From: Crossiella cryophila | GTDB lineage: Bacteria; Actinomycetota; Actinomycetes; Mycobacteriales; Pseudonocardiaceae | Direction: 5' to 3' | Length of the DNA: 64,000 nt | NCBI RefSeq assembly: GCF_014204915.1 | Contig: NZ_JACHMH010000001.1 | Coordinates: 7,031,501 to 7,095,500 of the forward strand | Part shown: positions 50,560 to 59,093 of the stretch, piece after piece | How positions within the stretch are numbered: the first letter of the stretch is position 1 | How the letters are laid out: the number at the start of each line of letters is the position of its first letter | Translations under genes and position numbers: made by a program | The notes under the pieces: model-generated | Told to the model about the DNA's origin: nothing | Database searches by the model: none | Seen by the model: the letters and a program-made list of their open reading frames with translations, nothing else

Positions 50560-51091
50560 CCTCGACCACCTCGACTCGGTGTGGCAGGTGCGCGGGTTTG
50601 ACCGCCGCCACCACCGTGTCCACCAGGTCACGGAGGTCGGCGGCGGAGGTGGGCAGCTCGATCAGCAGCCACGGGGTGGGCTCGCCGGGGGCCGGCGTGC
50701 CGGGGGTGGTGCTGCCGGACACGCCGCCGTTGTCGGTGACCCGGACCGGGTGCCCGGTCAGGGCCACCAGGTGTTCGCGGATGCCGTACACCGTGCCGCG
50801 CCAGCGGTACAGCTCGATCGCGGTGCGCAGCGCGTGCCTGCGCCGCTGCTCCGGCAACCTCGCTTCCAGGCTCACCCCGGCCCAGCTCGCCAGCCAGTCC
50901 AGGAAATCCGCCGGCGCGAGCAGTGGGTCCAGATAGGACGCCAGGTTGTCCACTGTGGACAGAATGGGGGCCAGCACCTCGTCAAGGCCCGCGGTGAAAC
51001 GCATGGTGAACTCGTCCTCCTGGAACACCGCGGGCAGCAACTCGCCCAGCGGGTGCGGGGAGGCCAGGCCGGGCAGCACACCCCGGCTCAT
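50543..51091 (-). CDS. cis12: Phage tail protein I-like baseplate protein (Cis12-like)
   Basis: A 182-residue protein of the gpI/TIGR02242 type: LPAVFQEDEFTMRFTAGLDEVLAPILSTVDNL, LDWLASWAGVSLEARLPEQR, then IELYRWRGTVYGIREHLVALTG. In CIS particles this protein closes the baseplate wedge and links to tail-fibre parts. ATG 51091 overlaps the stop of the J-like gene (ATGA). The family's usual 180-200 residues are kept. Confidence 0.82.
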   Translation of the reverse strand: MSRGVLPGLASPHPLGELLPAVFQEDEFTMRFTAGLDEVLAPILSTVDNLASYLDPLLAPADFLDWLASWAGVSLEARLPEQRRRHALRTAIELYRWRGTVYGIREHLVALTGHPVRVTDNGGVSGSTTPGTPAPGEPTPWLLIELPTSAADLRDLVDTVVAAVKPAHLPHRVEVVEDDCLP

Positions 51092-53025
51092 CGCCGGTCC
51101 ACCCGGATCTGGTGCTGGTAGGAGAAGACCAGGCTGCCCGGTTCGACCTGCACGCTTCGCGCCTCGCCGCCGCGTTCGCCGGTGACCGGGTTGGCCCCGA
51201 ACAACCGCACCTCGGCGACCAGGTCGACCGACCGTAACTGTTGCAGGGCAACGAACACCTCGCCCTGCTGCACCGGCCGACCGAACGGCCAGCCGGTGCC
51301 GTCCGGGCCGCCGGAGAGCGGGTTGAGGAAGCTGTGCAACGCGGTCAGCGCTTCCTCGCGCACCTGATCGGCCACCGCCCCCGGCAACGGAACCAGCCGG
51401 GCCACCACGGTGATTCCCTTGTACCGCGGTGGTTCCACCACCACCCGCACCCCGGCCACCCGCACCTCGGCCAGCCTGCGCACCACCCGCTCCACTGTGT
51501 CCGCGCGCGGCACCAGATCCTCGAACCGCAACCGGCCCAACGGATTCGCCGCCGAGGGCACCACCAGCAGGCGCAGCTCGCCGTCCGCGCCGGGCACGCA
51601 ACGCACCCGGCTCAGCTCGGGCGCCGCCTCGGCGGCGAGCACCTCGTAGTCCTCGGCGGTGACCGCGCGGTCGCGGCTGCGCAGGGTCTGCGGGCCGCGG
51701 GCCTTGGCCTGCTCGACCGTCTCGCCGTCCACCCCGCCTTGCGCGGCAACCAGGTTCTCCACCGCGGCGACGAACGGGATGGTGGCGGTGAGCGCCTGCA
51801 ACGCACCCCTGACCACGTTGCCACGCCTGCCGCCGCCGGTGGCGTAACGGGTCATCCGCACCGCGGCCCCGGCCGCGGGCACCGCGCCGAACTGACGCAC
51901 CCCGCCGTCGCGCTGGCGCAGCAGCGGCCCGAACTCGACCACGCCACCGGCGGCGTCCAGCACGAAGTGCCGATCCTCGGGACCGCTCTCGGCGAAGTGC
52001 GCCACCCGCTGCCAGCGCGTCCAGCCCTCGGCCGAGCCGACCTCCAATACCAGTTCGCCCGCCTCGGCCAGCACCGGCGGCCGGGCTAGCTGGAACCGCT
52101 GTCCGGCAACACCTTCGGCCTCACCCAGTACCTCGTCGCGGACCGGCTGGGCGTGCACCGCGCCGACCGTGCCGCCCACCGTGCCCGCGGTCAGCCCGCG
52201 CAGCACCGGCGAGGCCCGGTAGGCGGGCTGCCCGGGTTCGGCCTCGACCACCCTGGCCCGCACCCACCCGGCGCGTTCCCCGTCCAGCACACTGGCCTGG
52301 TGGGTTTCCGGCAGGTGCAGCACGATCGCGCCGGAGCGGTTCAGTCCGCCGGTCTCGTCGGTGGACACCGGGCAGTTCACCCAGTCCGCGCCGTCCCACG
52401 CCTCCCACACCAGCGGTGGCCGGTCCGGGTCCACGCCGACACCCTCGATCTCGCAGCTCACGTCCAGTCGCACCGCGCAGCAGGGCACCGGTTCGGTCAG
52501 CGCCACCAGCAGCAAATCACCCGGCGCGGGTGGACTGGCGAAGGCCGGGCAGGGCTGTTCCAGTCGCAGCCGGGCCGTGTGATCAACGCTGTCCTCGCCG
52601 TCGATCTCCTTGGTGTGCAGGGATTGCAGGGCACACGGCAGCAGGTCGAGGTCGCGGGTGGTGCTGAAGACCACGGTGTCCTCCGGGTTGCCGCCCAGGG
52701 TGCTCACCTCGGTGCCCTCCGGCACCCGGACCGGGGCGGTGGCCGGGGCGGAGAGCCAGCAGGTCGCCGGCGCCCGCGCGGCCACCGGCGGGAACAACCG
52801 CACCCCGATCAGCTCCAGGAACTTCACGTACAGCCGGTCGGGCACCCGGTTCACCCGGTACAGCAACACATCGGTGAGGTAGGCGAAGGTCTCGATCAGC
52901 GTGACGCCGGGATCGGAGACGTTGTGGTCCGTCCACTCCGGACAGCGCCGCATGACCAGCCGTTTGGCGTCGTCCACCAGGTCCTGGAAGCGGCGGTCGT
53001 CCAGGTTCGGCGCGGGCAGGGTCAT
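51088..53025 (-). CDS. cis11: Baseplate J / gp6-like wedge protein (Cis11)
   Basis: A 645-residue protein recognised as a putative baseplate assembly protein. It opens LPAPNLDDRRFQDLVDDAKR, then WTDHNVSDPGVTLIETFAYLTDVLLYRVNRVPD. A beta-rich middle follows, and the C-terminal J-like part contains RSRDRAVTAEDYEVLAAEA and LVVPSA. It forms the wedge that triggers sheath contraction. ATG 53025 lies ten bases after the gp25 gene stop. Confidence 0.9.
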   Translation of the reverse strand: MTLPAPNLDDRRFQDLVDDAKRLVMRRCPEWTDHNVSDPGVTLIETFAYLTDVLLYRVNRVPDRLYVKFLELIGVRLFPPVAARAPATCWLSAPATAPVRVPEGTEVSTLGGNPEDTVVFSTTRDLDLLPCALQSLHTKEIDGEDSVDHTARLRLEQPCPAFASPPAPGDLLLVALTEPVPCCAVRLDVSCEIEGVGVDPDRPPLVWEAWDGADWVNCPVSTDETGGLNRSGAIVLHLPETHQASVLDGERAGWVRARVVEAEPGQPAYRASPVLRGLTAGTVGGTVGAVHAQPVRDEVLGEAEGVAGQRFQLARPPVLAEAGELVLEVGSAEGWTRWQRVAHFAESGPEDRHFVLDAAGGVVEFGPLLRQRDGGVRQFGAVPAAGAAVRMTRYATGGGRRGNVVRGALQALTATIPFVAAVENLVAAQGGVDGETVEQAKARGPQTLRSRDRAVTAEDYEVLAAEAAPELSRVRCVPGADGELRLLVVPSAANPLGRLRFEDLVPRADTVERVVRRLAEVRVAGVRVVVEPPRYKGITVVARLVPLPGAVADQVREEALTALHSFLNPLSGGPDGTGWPFGRPVQQGEVFVALQQLRSVDLVAEVRLFGANPVTGERGGEARSVQVEPGSLVFSYQHQIRVDRR

Positions 53026-53035
53026 CGCGGGCCCC

Positions 53036-53455
53036 TCAGTAGTCGGTGCCGTCGTCCGGGATGGTGTAGAACGGGAAAACCAGGTTTCGTGGATCGTTGG
53101 CGCCCTTGGGCAGGTACTGGATGTCCAGGTACAGCACGGTCGGATCGTCCGGATCAGGCGTCACCTCGACCGCGGCCACCTCCACCCTGGGTTCCCAGCG
53201 CTGCAGCGATTGCCGCACCTCGTGCGCGAGTTCGGCGGCGGTCTGCGCGTCCGCGGTCTGGAACACGAAGTCCCGCAGCCTGCTGCCGAAGGCGGGCCGC
53301 ATCGGCCGTTCGCCGGGGTAGGTGGCCAGGATCAGCCGCATGGCCTGTTCCAGCTCCTGTTCCCGGCGCACCAGCGCGATCCCGCCGGTCGGGCCCACCC
53401 GCAGCGGGAAAGCCCAGCCCGCGCCGATGAACCGGTCCATCATCTCCTCGCCCAT
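53036..53455 (-). CDS. cis9: gp25/GPW-like baseplate protein (Cis9)
   Basis: A 139-residue protein with the GPW/gp25 fold: GWAFPLRVGPTGGIALVRREQELEQAMRLIL, ATYPGERPMRPAFGSRLRDFVF and the C-terminal VEVAAVEVTPDPDD. It carries the EPR-type motif region (RWEPRVEV) used to nucleate sheath assembly. It lies between the spike and the J-like gene with 10-12 base gaps. Confidence 0.92.
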   Translation of the reverse strand: MGEEMMDRFIGAGWAFPLRVGPTGGIALVRREQELEQAMRLILATYPGERPMRPAFGSRLRDFVFQTADAQTAAELAHEVRQSLQRWEPRVEVAAVEVTPDPDDPTVLYLDIQYLPKGANDPRNLVFPFYTIPDDGTDY

Positions 53456-53467
53456 CCCGCCACCACC

Positions 53468-55327
53468 TCAGTTGAGCTTGATCGCGCTGCCCTTGATCTC
53501 CACCACGCCATTGCTGGCAATGCGGACCATCTGTGCTGCCTTGAGAGTCAGGCTCGCGCCACCGTCCACAGTGACCGTCCCATTAGGACCGGCCTTGATC
53601 TGCACGTTGCCGGTGGCCCCGCATTCGATGATGATCGACCCGGCGCCGGAGGCCGGTTGCGAACGCAGCGCCACCGTGCCCTTCGCGCAGTCCAGCGAGA
53701 GCACCACGTCCTCCTGCTGCCCGCCGAGCACTACCTTGGAGGTCCGCGCCTGCGCGTCGTCCTCGAAGGCGAGCTGGTTGCCGGTCGGGGTGGCGATCCC
53801 CCGCCGCACCACCGCCCCGGTTTGCCCGGACACCCGGACCGGCGCCCCGCCGAGGCTGTAGCGGGTGTCCTGGTTGACCAGCCCGCCCAGCACGTAGGGC
53901 CGTCGCAGGTCGCCGAACTCGAAGCACACCAGCACCTCGTCCTTGACCTCCGGCAGGAACATGGTGCCGCTGCGCGCACCCGCGCCGGGCAGTGCCACCC
54001 GCGCCCAATCCGACTCGTAGCCGGGCGAGAGCCAGGGCAGGCTCACCTTGACCCGGTTGCGCCGCAACGGATCGCTGACGTTGCTGACCACCCCGCACAC
54101 CACGCCGGTGAACCGCTGCGGTTCGGTGCGCGCGGCCGAGGTGAGGCCGTGCAGGGAGCGGTCCTGTCCACCGGAGACCACGAATCGCACCTGGTAGCCG
54201 CCCTCGGTCTCGTCGAAGACGTGCTGGGCGCTGCTGATCGCCCACCAGCCCTCGAACTGCCGCGGCACCCCCTTGATCCGCACCAGCCCGCCCGCGATCA
54301 CCGCCGGATTGCCCAGCGCCCAGCCCTCGGCCTCGGCGTAGCCCGCGGTGAGCTGCCCGGCAATGGCCTCGGCCACCGATTCGGCCACCGCACCCGCGGT
54401 CACCCCCGCGGCCAGCGGCCGGTCCACCACCACGTGCGCGGTCGGACTCGGCGGCTTGCCGCCCTTGCCGGGACTGGCCTTGGTCCACTTCCCGGCGTCG
54501 GCGAAGATCCGGGCCAGGCCCTCCGGTGAGTCATCGGCGATGGTCGCGGTCCCGGCCCGCGCGCGAGCCGAGCCGATCCGCACCTGGTTCGCCCACGGAT
54601 CCCACACCCGGACCTCCACATCCGGGGTGAGCGTGGCGCCGGTCATCCGGGGCAGGAAGGTCAGCAGGTCGTTCTTGAAGGTCAGCTCGGTGACCTGTCC
54701 GGAGACCGCCCTGGCCAGGCCCAGCAGGGGTTTCCCCGGTGGCGCGGGCTTGCGGAAGAAGAACTTGCCGCCGGCCACGCCGGTCTCGTAGCCGATCTCC
54801 CTTGCCCGGCAGCGCAGGAAGTCCCAGTCGGTCTGGGCCACCTGGGCCAGGTGCTCGTGCAGGTGCGTGGTGGGCTGGATGAAACCGATGTCCAGGTCGT
54901 GCTCGCGGGCGATGGCCGCGGCGATCTGCGAGTCCAGCTTGTGCAGGAAGGTCCGGGTGCGGGTGGCCCGCTGCAACCGGTGCGCCTTCTCGTAACCCCG
55001 CAGCACGGTCAGGATGGCCTGGTCGGCGCACCTGGCCTCGATCGAGGTGATCTCGCCGCGGATCAGCAGTTTGCCGTCCTTGCCGTCGTGGATGCTCACG
55101 GCACTGCCGATACCGAACCGGTTGCGGTCGACCAGCCAGCCCTCCGGGTCGTCGAAGACGATCTCGAACATGCCCGGCAGGTTCACATCGGTGTCCACCA
55201 CCACCCGCCGGATCCGGGCCGCCACCTCCGCGCTCAGCGGTGCGGGCGCGGACGGCCCGATCTCCACCCTGGCCCGCACGGTCACCCCGTCCGGCGTGTT
55301 CCCCAGCACGCCAAGGGATCTGGTCAT
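53468..55327 (-). CDS. cis8: VgrG-like spike/hub protein (Cis8)
   Basis: A 619-residue protein. The N-terminal half has the gpD/gp27-like hub fold (IRRVVVDTDVNLPGMFEIVF, VLRGYEKAHRLQRATRTRTF, HLAQVAQTDWDFLRCRAREI). The gp5 OB-fold is at about 430-520 (GVVCGVVSNVSDPLRRNRVKV, EVLVCFEFGDLRRPYVLGGL). The C-terminal beta-helix spike has short repeats ending VEIKGSAIKLN. It caps the inner tube and carries the PAAR tip. The ATG overlaps the stop of the LysM gene by four bases. Confidence 0.9.
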   Translation of the reverse strand: MTRSLGVLGNTPDGVTVRARVEIGPSAPAPLSAEVAARIRRVVVDTDVNLPGMFEIVFDDPEGWLVDRNRFGIGSAVSIHDGKDGKLLIRGEITSIEARCADQAILTVLRGYEKAHRLQRATRTRTFLHKLDSQIAAAIAREHDLDIGFIQPTTHLHEHLAQVAQTDWDFLRCRAREIGYETGVAGGKFFFRKPAPPGKPLLGLARAVSGQVTELTFKNDLLTFLPRMTGATLTPDVEVRVWDPWANQVRIGSARARAGTATIADDSPEGLARIFADAGKWTKASPGKGGKPPSPTAHVVVDRPLAAGVTAGAVAESVAEAIAGQLTAGYAEAEGWALGNPAVIAGGLVRIKGVPRQFEGWWAISSAQHVFDETEGGYQVRFVVSGGQDRSLHGLTSAARTEPQRFTGVVCGVVSNVSDPLRRNRVKVSLPWLSPGYESDWARVALPGAGARSGTMFLPEVKDEVLVCFEFGDLRRPYVLGGLVNQDTRYSLGGAPVRVSGQTGAVVRRGIATPTGNQLAFEDDAQARTSKVVLGGQQEDVVLSLDCAKGTVALRSQPASGAGSIIIECGATGNVQIKAGPNGTVTVDGGASLTLKAAQMVRIASNGVVEIKGSAIKLN

Positions 55328-56136
55328 CCCGCCGCCTCCTCGTGCAGTTCCTCGGCATTGGGCAGGTAGAGCGTCTCGCCAGGGCGCATCCGCAGCGGAT
55401 CGTCCACTTCGTTGACCTCGGCCAGCCGCCGCCACTCCCCTGGCCTGCCGTAGTGCTCCAGTGCGATGCCGGGCAGGGTTTCCCGCTCCGACACCGAATG
55501 CCCGCCGCGGCCGGGCGGGCCGCCGGAGGTCGGGTTGGTGGGCATGGTGGAGGCCAGGCTGGGCACCTCCTGCAGTTCGAGATTCACCTTGGCCCGCACC
55601 GGGATGCCGACCGGGCTGAACCGGGTGTAGCTGATGCCCGCGTGTTTGAGGTGCACCTCGTACCAGAACCCGGCGATCGGCGGGCCCCAGTTGAAGGTCA
55701 GCCGGGGCAGCCTGCTGGTGTAGTCCTTAAACGGCCTGCTCACCAGCCCGCCGATCTTCTTGCCCAGCCCGCCGGACAGCGATTTCACCGCCAGCGGCAC
55801 CGCACCGGCGGCCAGCATGTCCAGCGCGCCGCCGCCGGGGGTCATCCAGTTCAGCAGCTGATCGCACTTGGCCTTGGTGTCCGGACCGTCGAAGATCACG
55901 TTGTCCACCGAGATCACCGGCGGCTCGGATCGCTTGAAGTACAACGGCGAGGAGCCGATCGGCGGGGTGGCGCCGAGGGCGGCGGAGTTGCCGTGGAAGC
56001 GCCATTCCACCGAGCGGCGCATCCGGATCTGCTCGGGGTTGAAGTCGAAGAGCACCAGTCCTGGCGAGGGCGGCATCCGGCACACCAGCTGCGCGCGCAC
56101 CCGGCGTTCGGCGATCCGGTGGTAGGAGTCGGACAT
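55324..56136 (-). CDS. cis7: CIS tube-baseplate hub protein with LysM domain (Cis7)
   Basis: A 270-residue protein. The N-terminal domain is typical of CIS tube proteins (LVLFDFNPEQIRMRRSVEWR, then PRLTFNWGPPIAGFWYEV and VKVNLELQEV-like text). The C-terminal LysM (ETLPGIALEHYGRPGEWRRLAEVN, DPLRMRPGETLYLP) matches Afp7/gp53-like proteins. It connects the first tube ring to the spike. ATG 56136; gap of 16 bases to the upstream tube-like gene. Confidence 0.88.
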   Translation of the reverse strand: MSDSYHRIAERRVRAQLVCRMPPSPGLVLFDFNPEQIRMRRSVEWRFHGNSAALGATPPIGSSPLYFKRSEPPVISVDNVIFDGPDTKAKCDQLLNWMTPGGGALDMLAAGAVPLAVKSLSGGLGKKIGGLVSRPFKDYTSRLPRLTFNWGPPIAGFWYEVHLKHAGISYTRFSPVGIPVRAKVNLELQEVPSLASTMPTNPTSGGPPGRGGHSVSERETLPGIALEHYGRPGEWRRLAEVNEVDDPLRMRPGETLYLPNAEELHEEAAG

Positions 56137-56152
56137 CAGCGTTTCCTCCCGG

Positions 56153-56605
56153 TCACAGGAATCCCTCGTGCACCAGTTCGAGCTGCTCGATGGCGATCTC
56201 GGCGCCCTTGGCGTCCAGTTCGGGGCCGCGCCAGCTCCTGGGCAGCACGTTGCGCAGCGACCAGCTGCTCACCCGCGTGCCCATGCTGTCCAGCAGGGTG
56301 ATCTGCGCGGTGCCGCCGCGGTAGACGCCGTAGCCGTTGACCCAGTTCTCCACCAGCCCGGCCAGCCACTGCTGCACCCTGGCCGAGTCCGCGGCGGTCA
56401 TCGCGCGTTGCAGGGTCACCGGCGGGTAGTCCACGCACTTGGGCAGGAAGGACTTGGCGTCGTAGTTGCCGCCGTCGATGAAGGTCTCGTTCTCGAAGGT
56501 GACCGCCAGTCCCTTGCAACTGCGCCAGCCACCGAGGTCGATCCCGTCGACGGCGACCTGGAACCGCATTGCCAGGCCGAGCCGGGCGTTGCTGGCCAAG
56601 GACAT
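56153..56605 (-). CDS. gp19-fold tube/baseplate adaptor protein
   Basis: A 150-residue T4 gp19-family protein: FQVAVDGIDLGGWRSCKGLAV, DYPPVTLQRAMTAADSARVQ, ending EIAIEQLELVHEGFL. It is paralogous to the neighbouring 151-residue protein. In CIS particles such extra copies act as tube initiator or adaptor between tube and hub. Which of the two roles this copy has cannot be told from sequence alone. Confidence 0.85.
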   Translation of the reverse strand: MSLASNARLGLAMRFQVAVDGIDLGGWRSCKGLAVTFENETFIDGGNYDAKSFLPKCVDYPPVTLQRAMTAADSARVQQWLAGLVENWVNGYGVYRGGTAQITLLDSMGTRVSSWSLRNVLPRSWRGPELDAKGAEIAIEQLELVHEGFL

Positions 56606-56615
56606 CGTGGCCGCC

Positions 56616-57071
56616 TCAGCCGAGCTGGATCTGGTCGTCGAGGAAGCCGCGGTGCACCAGCTCCAGGGTCTCCAGCGCGACCTTGCTCTGCATGGCCTCG
56701 AACCCGGCGATGGACCACTTGGCGGGCATCACATCCCGCAGTTCCCACTCCATCACCCTGGCCCCGTTGGCGTCGAAGAGCACCACCGAGCCACCGTGGT
56801 TGCCGTGTTTGAAGGAGGTGGCCGAGAGCCAGTCACGCACCTTCTGCGAGTCCTGGCAGGCCGCGCGTTCGAGTTTGATGGTCTGGTACTTGGTGTTGCC
56901 GGGGAAGTACCAGCGGTCGTTGCCGGCGTCGCCCGCCCGGTACTCCACCACGTCCCAGCTCACGTCCAGGCCCTGCACCTTGGACCAGCTGCCGAGGTTG
57001 TGCGCCCCGTGGTCCATGATCACCTCGAACCGGTTGGCCATCGCGATCCGGGCTTCGGCGCCGATTGCCAT
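56616..57071 (-). CDS. gp19-fold tube/baseplate adaptor protein (second copy)
   Basis: A 151-residue gp19-family protein: NRFEVIMDHGAHNLGSWSKV, YQTIKLERAACQDSQKVRDW and KVALETLELVHRGFL at the end. It is a divergent paralogue of the product of the next gene (ten bases away) and of the main tube protein. The usual number of tube-fold genes in such operons is three, as here. Confidence 0.85.
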   Translation of the reverse strand: MAIGAEARIAMANRFEVIMDHGAHNLGSWSKVQGLDVSWDVVEYRAGDAGNDRWYFPGNTKYQTIKLERAACQDSQKVRDWLSATSFKHGNHGGSVVLFDANGARVMEWELRDVMPAKWSIAGFEAMQSKVALETLELVHRGFLDDQIQLG

Positions 57072-57086
57072 GGCTTGCCTCCTGTT

Positions 57087-58916
57087 CTAGCGGAAGTCCG
57101 ACAGCCGCCCGGCGCGTTCCCGGCCGATGAGCAGTTCCTCGCGCAGTGCGCTGCGCACCCGTTGGTAGAGCTTGGAAAAGAGCTGGTCGAAGTTGAGATC
57201 CGCGCTCTCGTTCTTGCCGTCGTTGCGTTTGGCCTCCACCTCGGCCGCCTCGGTGGCGGCCTCCGGGGTCTGGTCGATGCCGTAGGGGCTGAGCAACGAC
57301 TGGGTGAGCGAGGTCTTGGTGCGGTGGGCCATCTCCCGCCAGGAGGAGTACTCCTCGACCAGCGGCGGCTGTGCTTCCGGCACTTCGGCGGTCTCGGTGT
57401 CCACCGGCTCGGGCGGCGGCTCGGGTGGTTGCTCCGGCGCAGGCCAGAACCGGCCGAGCCCGACCTTGTGCACACCCCGCCGCAGGTACTCATCGGCGGT
57501 CCCACGTTCGTCCTCGGTGAGCCGGTTCCCCGACACCGTGCCGAGCAGGTCTCCGACCACACCCCGCCGCATGTCACCCCAGGAGGTGTATTCCTTGACC
57601 AGCAACGAACTTTCCTCGGCCTCGGTGGACAGGAACGGCTTCAGCACCTCCCCCATGGCCTCGACCTCCGCCGACCCGGCCTCCCGCCCGCCACCCTCGG
57701 CCCGGATCTCGTGCTCGACCATCTTCTTGGCCATATCCCGGATTTCCGCATCCGACATGCCCACCCGGCCGGTCACCCCACCGGACTCGCGCACGATGGC
57801 GAACCAGCGTTTGAGGTCCTCCGGACTCGGTTCGGCACTGCTGTCCTTGGCCCGGGACTCGTTCTCGGCCAGTTTCCGCGCGATCTCCTCGATCTTGTCG
57901 TAGGGCAGCTCGTGCTGCACCGCCCCACCCGAGCCTCGAACCGGCGGGGCATGCCGCAGCGGCGGTGGCTCCACTGCCGTCCCGACCGCCCACTCACCGC
58001 CCCGCACCGCGTCGAGTTCCAGCGCCATCCCCGGCGCGGAGTCCTCGGCGGGCAGTGCCGAACCGAGATTGCGTTGCTGCACCACGTGGGTGAGTTCGTG
58101 CCCGAGCAGCCCGCGCGCCGACGGTTCGGTCAGCGGTCCGGCTTCGGCGGGCAGGAAAACGGCACCGTCCCGAGTGAATGCCCTGGTGCCCCGGGCGGCC
58201 GCCTCGGCGGTGACTTCGGGTCCTCTGTGGATGGTCACGGTGGACACGTCGGCGCCGTGCGCGGCGAACCGGGCGGCCAGGCCCGGTGGCACCCGCTCCG
58301 AGGACACGGGTGGCCGGGAGATCGGCGCCCCGAGGCCGAGCCTGCGGGACTGGCCCAGGTTGGGCCGGTGTGGCGGCAGTGGTCGCGCGGCTGGTCCGGG
58401 CGCGGTTGCCGACCGGTCGATTGGGACGGGCGCGGTCACCGACCGGTCGGTTAGGGCGGGCGCGGCTACCGACCGGTCGGTCGAGGCGGGCGCGGCGGGC
58501 AGCATGGGCAGGGTCGCGCGGAGCCAGGCCGGGGGCCGATGTGGCTGCTCGGGTTCCCTCGGCTCCGCCAGGTAGCGCGGATCGGCCCGCACCAGCGGCA
58601 CCGGCTCGGCACCCGCCACGGTCGGCACCATACGCCGCACCGGCGGCGGGAGTTCCAGTGGCACCAGCGCTTCCGGCGCCGCAGGCTCGCGCCGGACCAC
58701 GGCGATCCCCTCCGCCGTTCCCCTGGTCACCTCGGCGGATCGTCGGCGCGGCAACGGCGGGTGGATCAGTGGCCGGAGCGCACCCAGTTCCACCGCGCCG
58801 GTCAGCGGCGGGGCCAACCGGATGGTCGGCCGCAGCACCGGCACCCGCCGCCACTGCTGCCGCGGCCGCGGCACCACAGCGGCCACCCGGTGTTTCCACG
58901 GCCACGACCAGCGCAT
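57087..58916 (-). CDS. eCIS-core DUF4157 protein with HELTH motif
   Basis: A 609-residue protein. A Pro/Arg-rich, probably disordered N-terminus (1-185) contains three decapeptide repeats around TDRSVAAPAL (145-174). The eCIS_core/DUF4157 domain (about 190-285) includes RGPEVTAEAAARGTRAFT and GLLGHELTHVVQQ, with the zinc-metalloprotease-like HExxH at 273-277. A long helical C-terminus repeats the phrase EYxSWxxM twice (near KEYTSWGDMRRGV and EEYSSWREMAHRT). DUF4157 proteins mark CIS loci and are thought to be cargo or cargo-linked peptidases. ATG 58916 with GGAAGGGAG upstream. Confidence 0.88.
   Translation of the reverse strand: MRWSWPWKHRVAAVVPRPRQQWRRVPVLRPTIRLAPPLTGAVELGALRPLIHPPLPRRRSAEVTRGTAEGIAVVRREPAAPEALVPLELPPPVRRMVPTVAGAEPVPLVRADPRYLAEPREPEQPHRPPAWLRATLPMLPAAPASTDRSVAAPALTDRSVTAPVPIDRSATAPGPAARPLPPHRPNLGQSRRLGLGAPISRPPVSSERVPPGLAARFAAHGADVSTVTIHRGPEVTAEAAARGTRAFTRDGAVFLPAEAGPLTEPSARGLLGHELTHVVQQRNLGSALPAEDSAPGMALELDAVRGGEWAVGTAVEPPPLRHAPPVRGSGGAVQHELPYDKIEEIARKLAENESRAKDSSAEPSPEDLKRWFAIVRESGGVTGRVGMSDAEIRDMAKKMVEHEIRAEGGGREAGSAEVEAMGEVLKPFLSTEAEESSLLVKEYTSWGDMRRGVVGDLLGTVSGNRLTEDERGTADEYLRRGVHKVGLGRFWPAPEQPPEPPPEPVDTETAEVPEAQPPLVEEYSSWREMAHRTKTSLTQSLLSPYGIDQTPEAATEAAEVEAKRNDGKNESADLNFDQLFSKLYQRVRSALREELLIGRERAGRLSDFR
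58401..58490 (-). repeat. Three tandem 30-bp repeats in the eCIS-core gene
   Basis: Units 58401-58430, 58431-58460 and 58461-58490 each start CGCGG and share CGACCGGTCG in the middle. They encode the TDRSVxAPxx decapeptides of the disordered N-terminal region. Unit number could vary between strains. Confidence 0.75.
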
Positions 58917-58934
58917 GCCCGGCTCCCTTCCTGC

Positions 58935-59093
58935 TCATTCGGCGGCGGCGAGCCGACCGTGGATGTGCCCGATCTCGGTGATCACCCTGGCCCGGTCCGG
59001 ATGCTCCATGTCCACAATGGACTCGAACGGCCAGTGCAGGTAGTAGGCGACGTACGCGACCTCGGCCCACAGCCGGTCGGCCGCGTACGTCAG
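58935..59093 (-). CDS. DUF6760-like small CIS protein with CTG start
   Basis: A 52-residue protein (L/M)TYAADRLWAEVAYVAYYL then HWPFESIVDMEHPDRARV and an acidic/Ala tail. It resembles the DUF6760 proteins that sit between the tail assembly and core genes of CIS operons and begin MTxPADRL. No ATG, GTG or TTG is available at that position. The frame is closed by TGA six codons upstream of the CTG, and CTG 59093 overlaps the stop of the preceding gene as CTGA, with AGGGGGG five bases before it. CTG initiation by coupling is the simplest reading. The role in assembly is unknown. Confidence 0.72.
   Translation of the reverse strand: MTYAADRLWAEVAYVAYYLHWPFESIVDMEHPDRARVITEIGHIHGRLAAAE

Noticed and set aside
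58401-58490. CRISPR-like array
   Set aside because: The 30-bp units are directly tandem without spacers and encode an in-frame decapeptide repeat.
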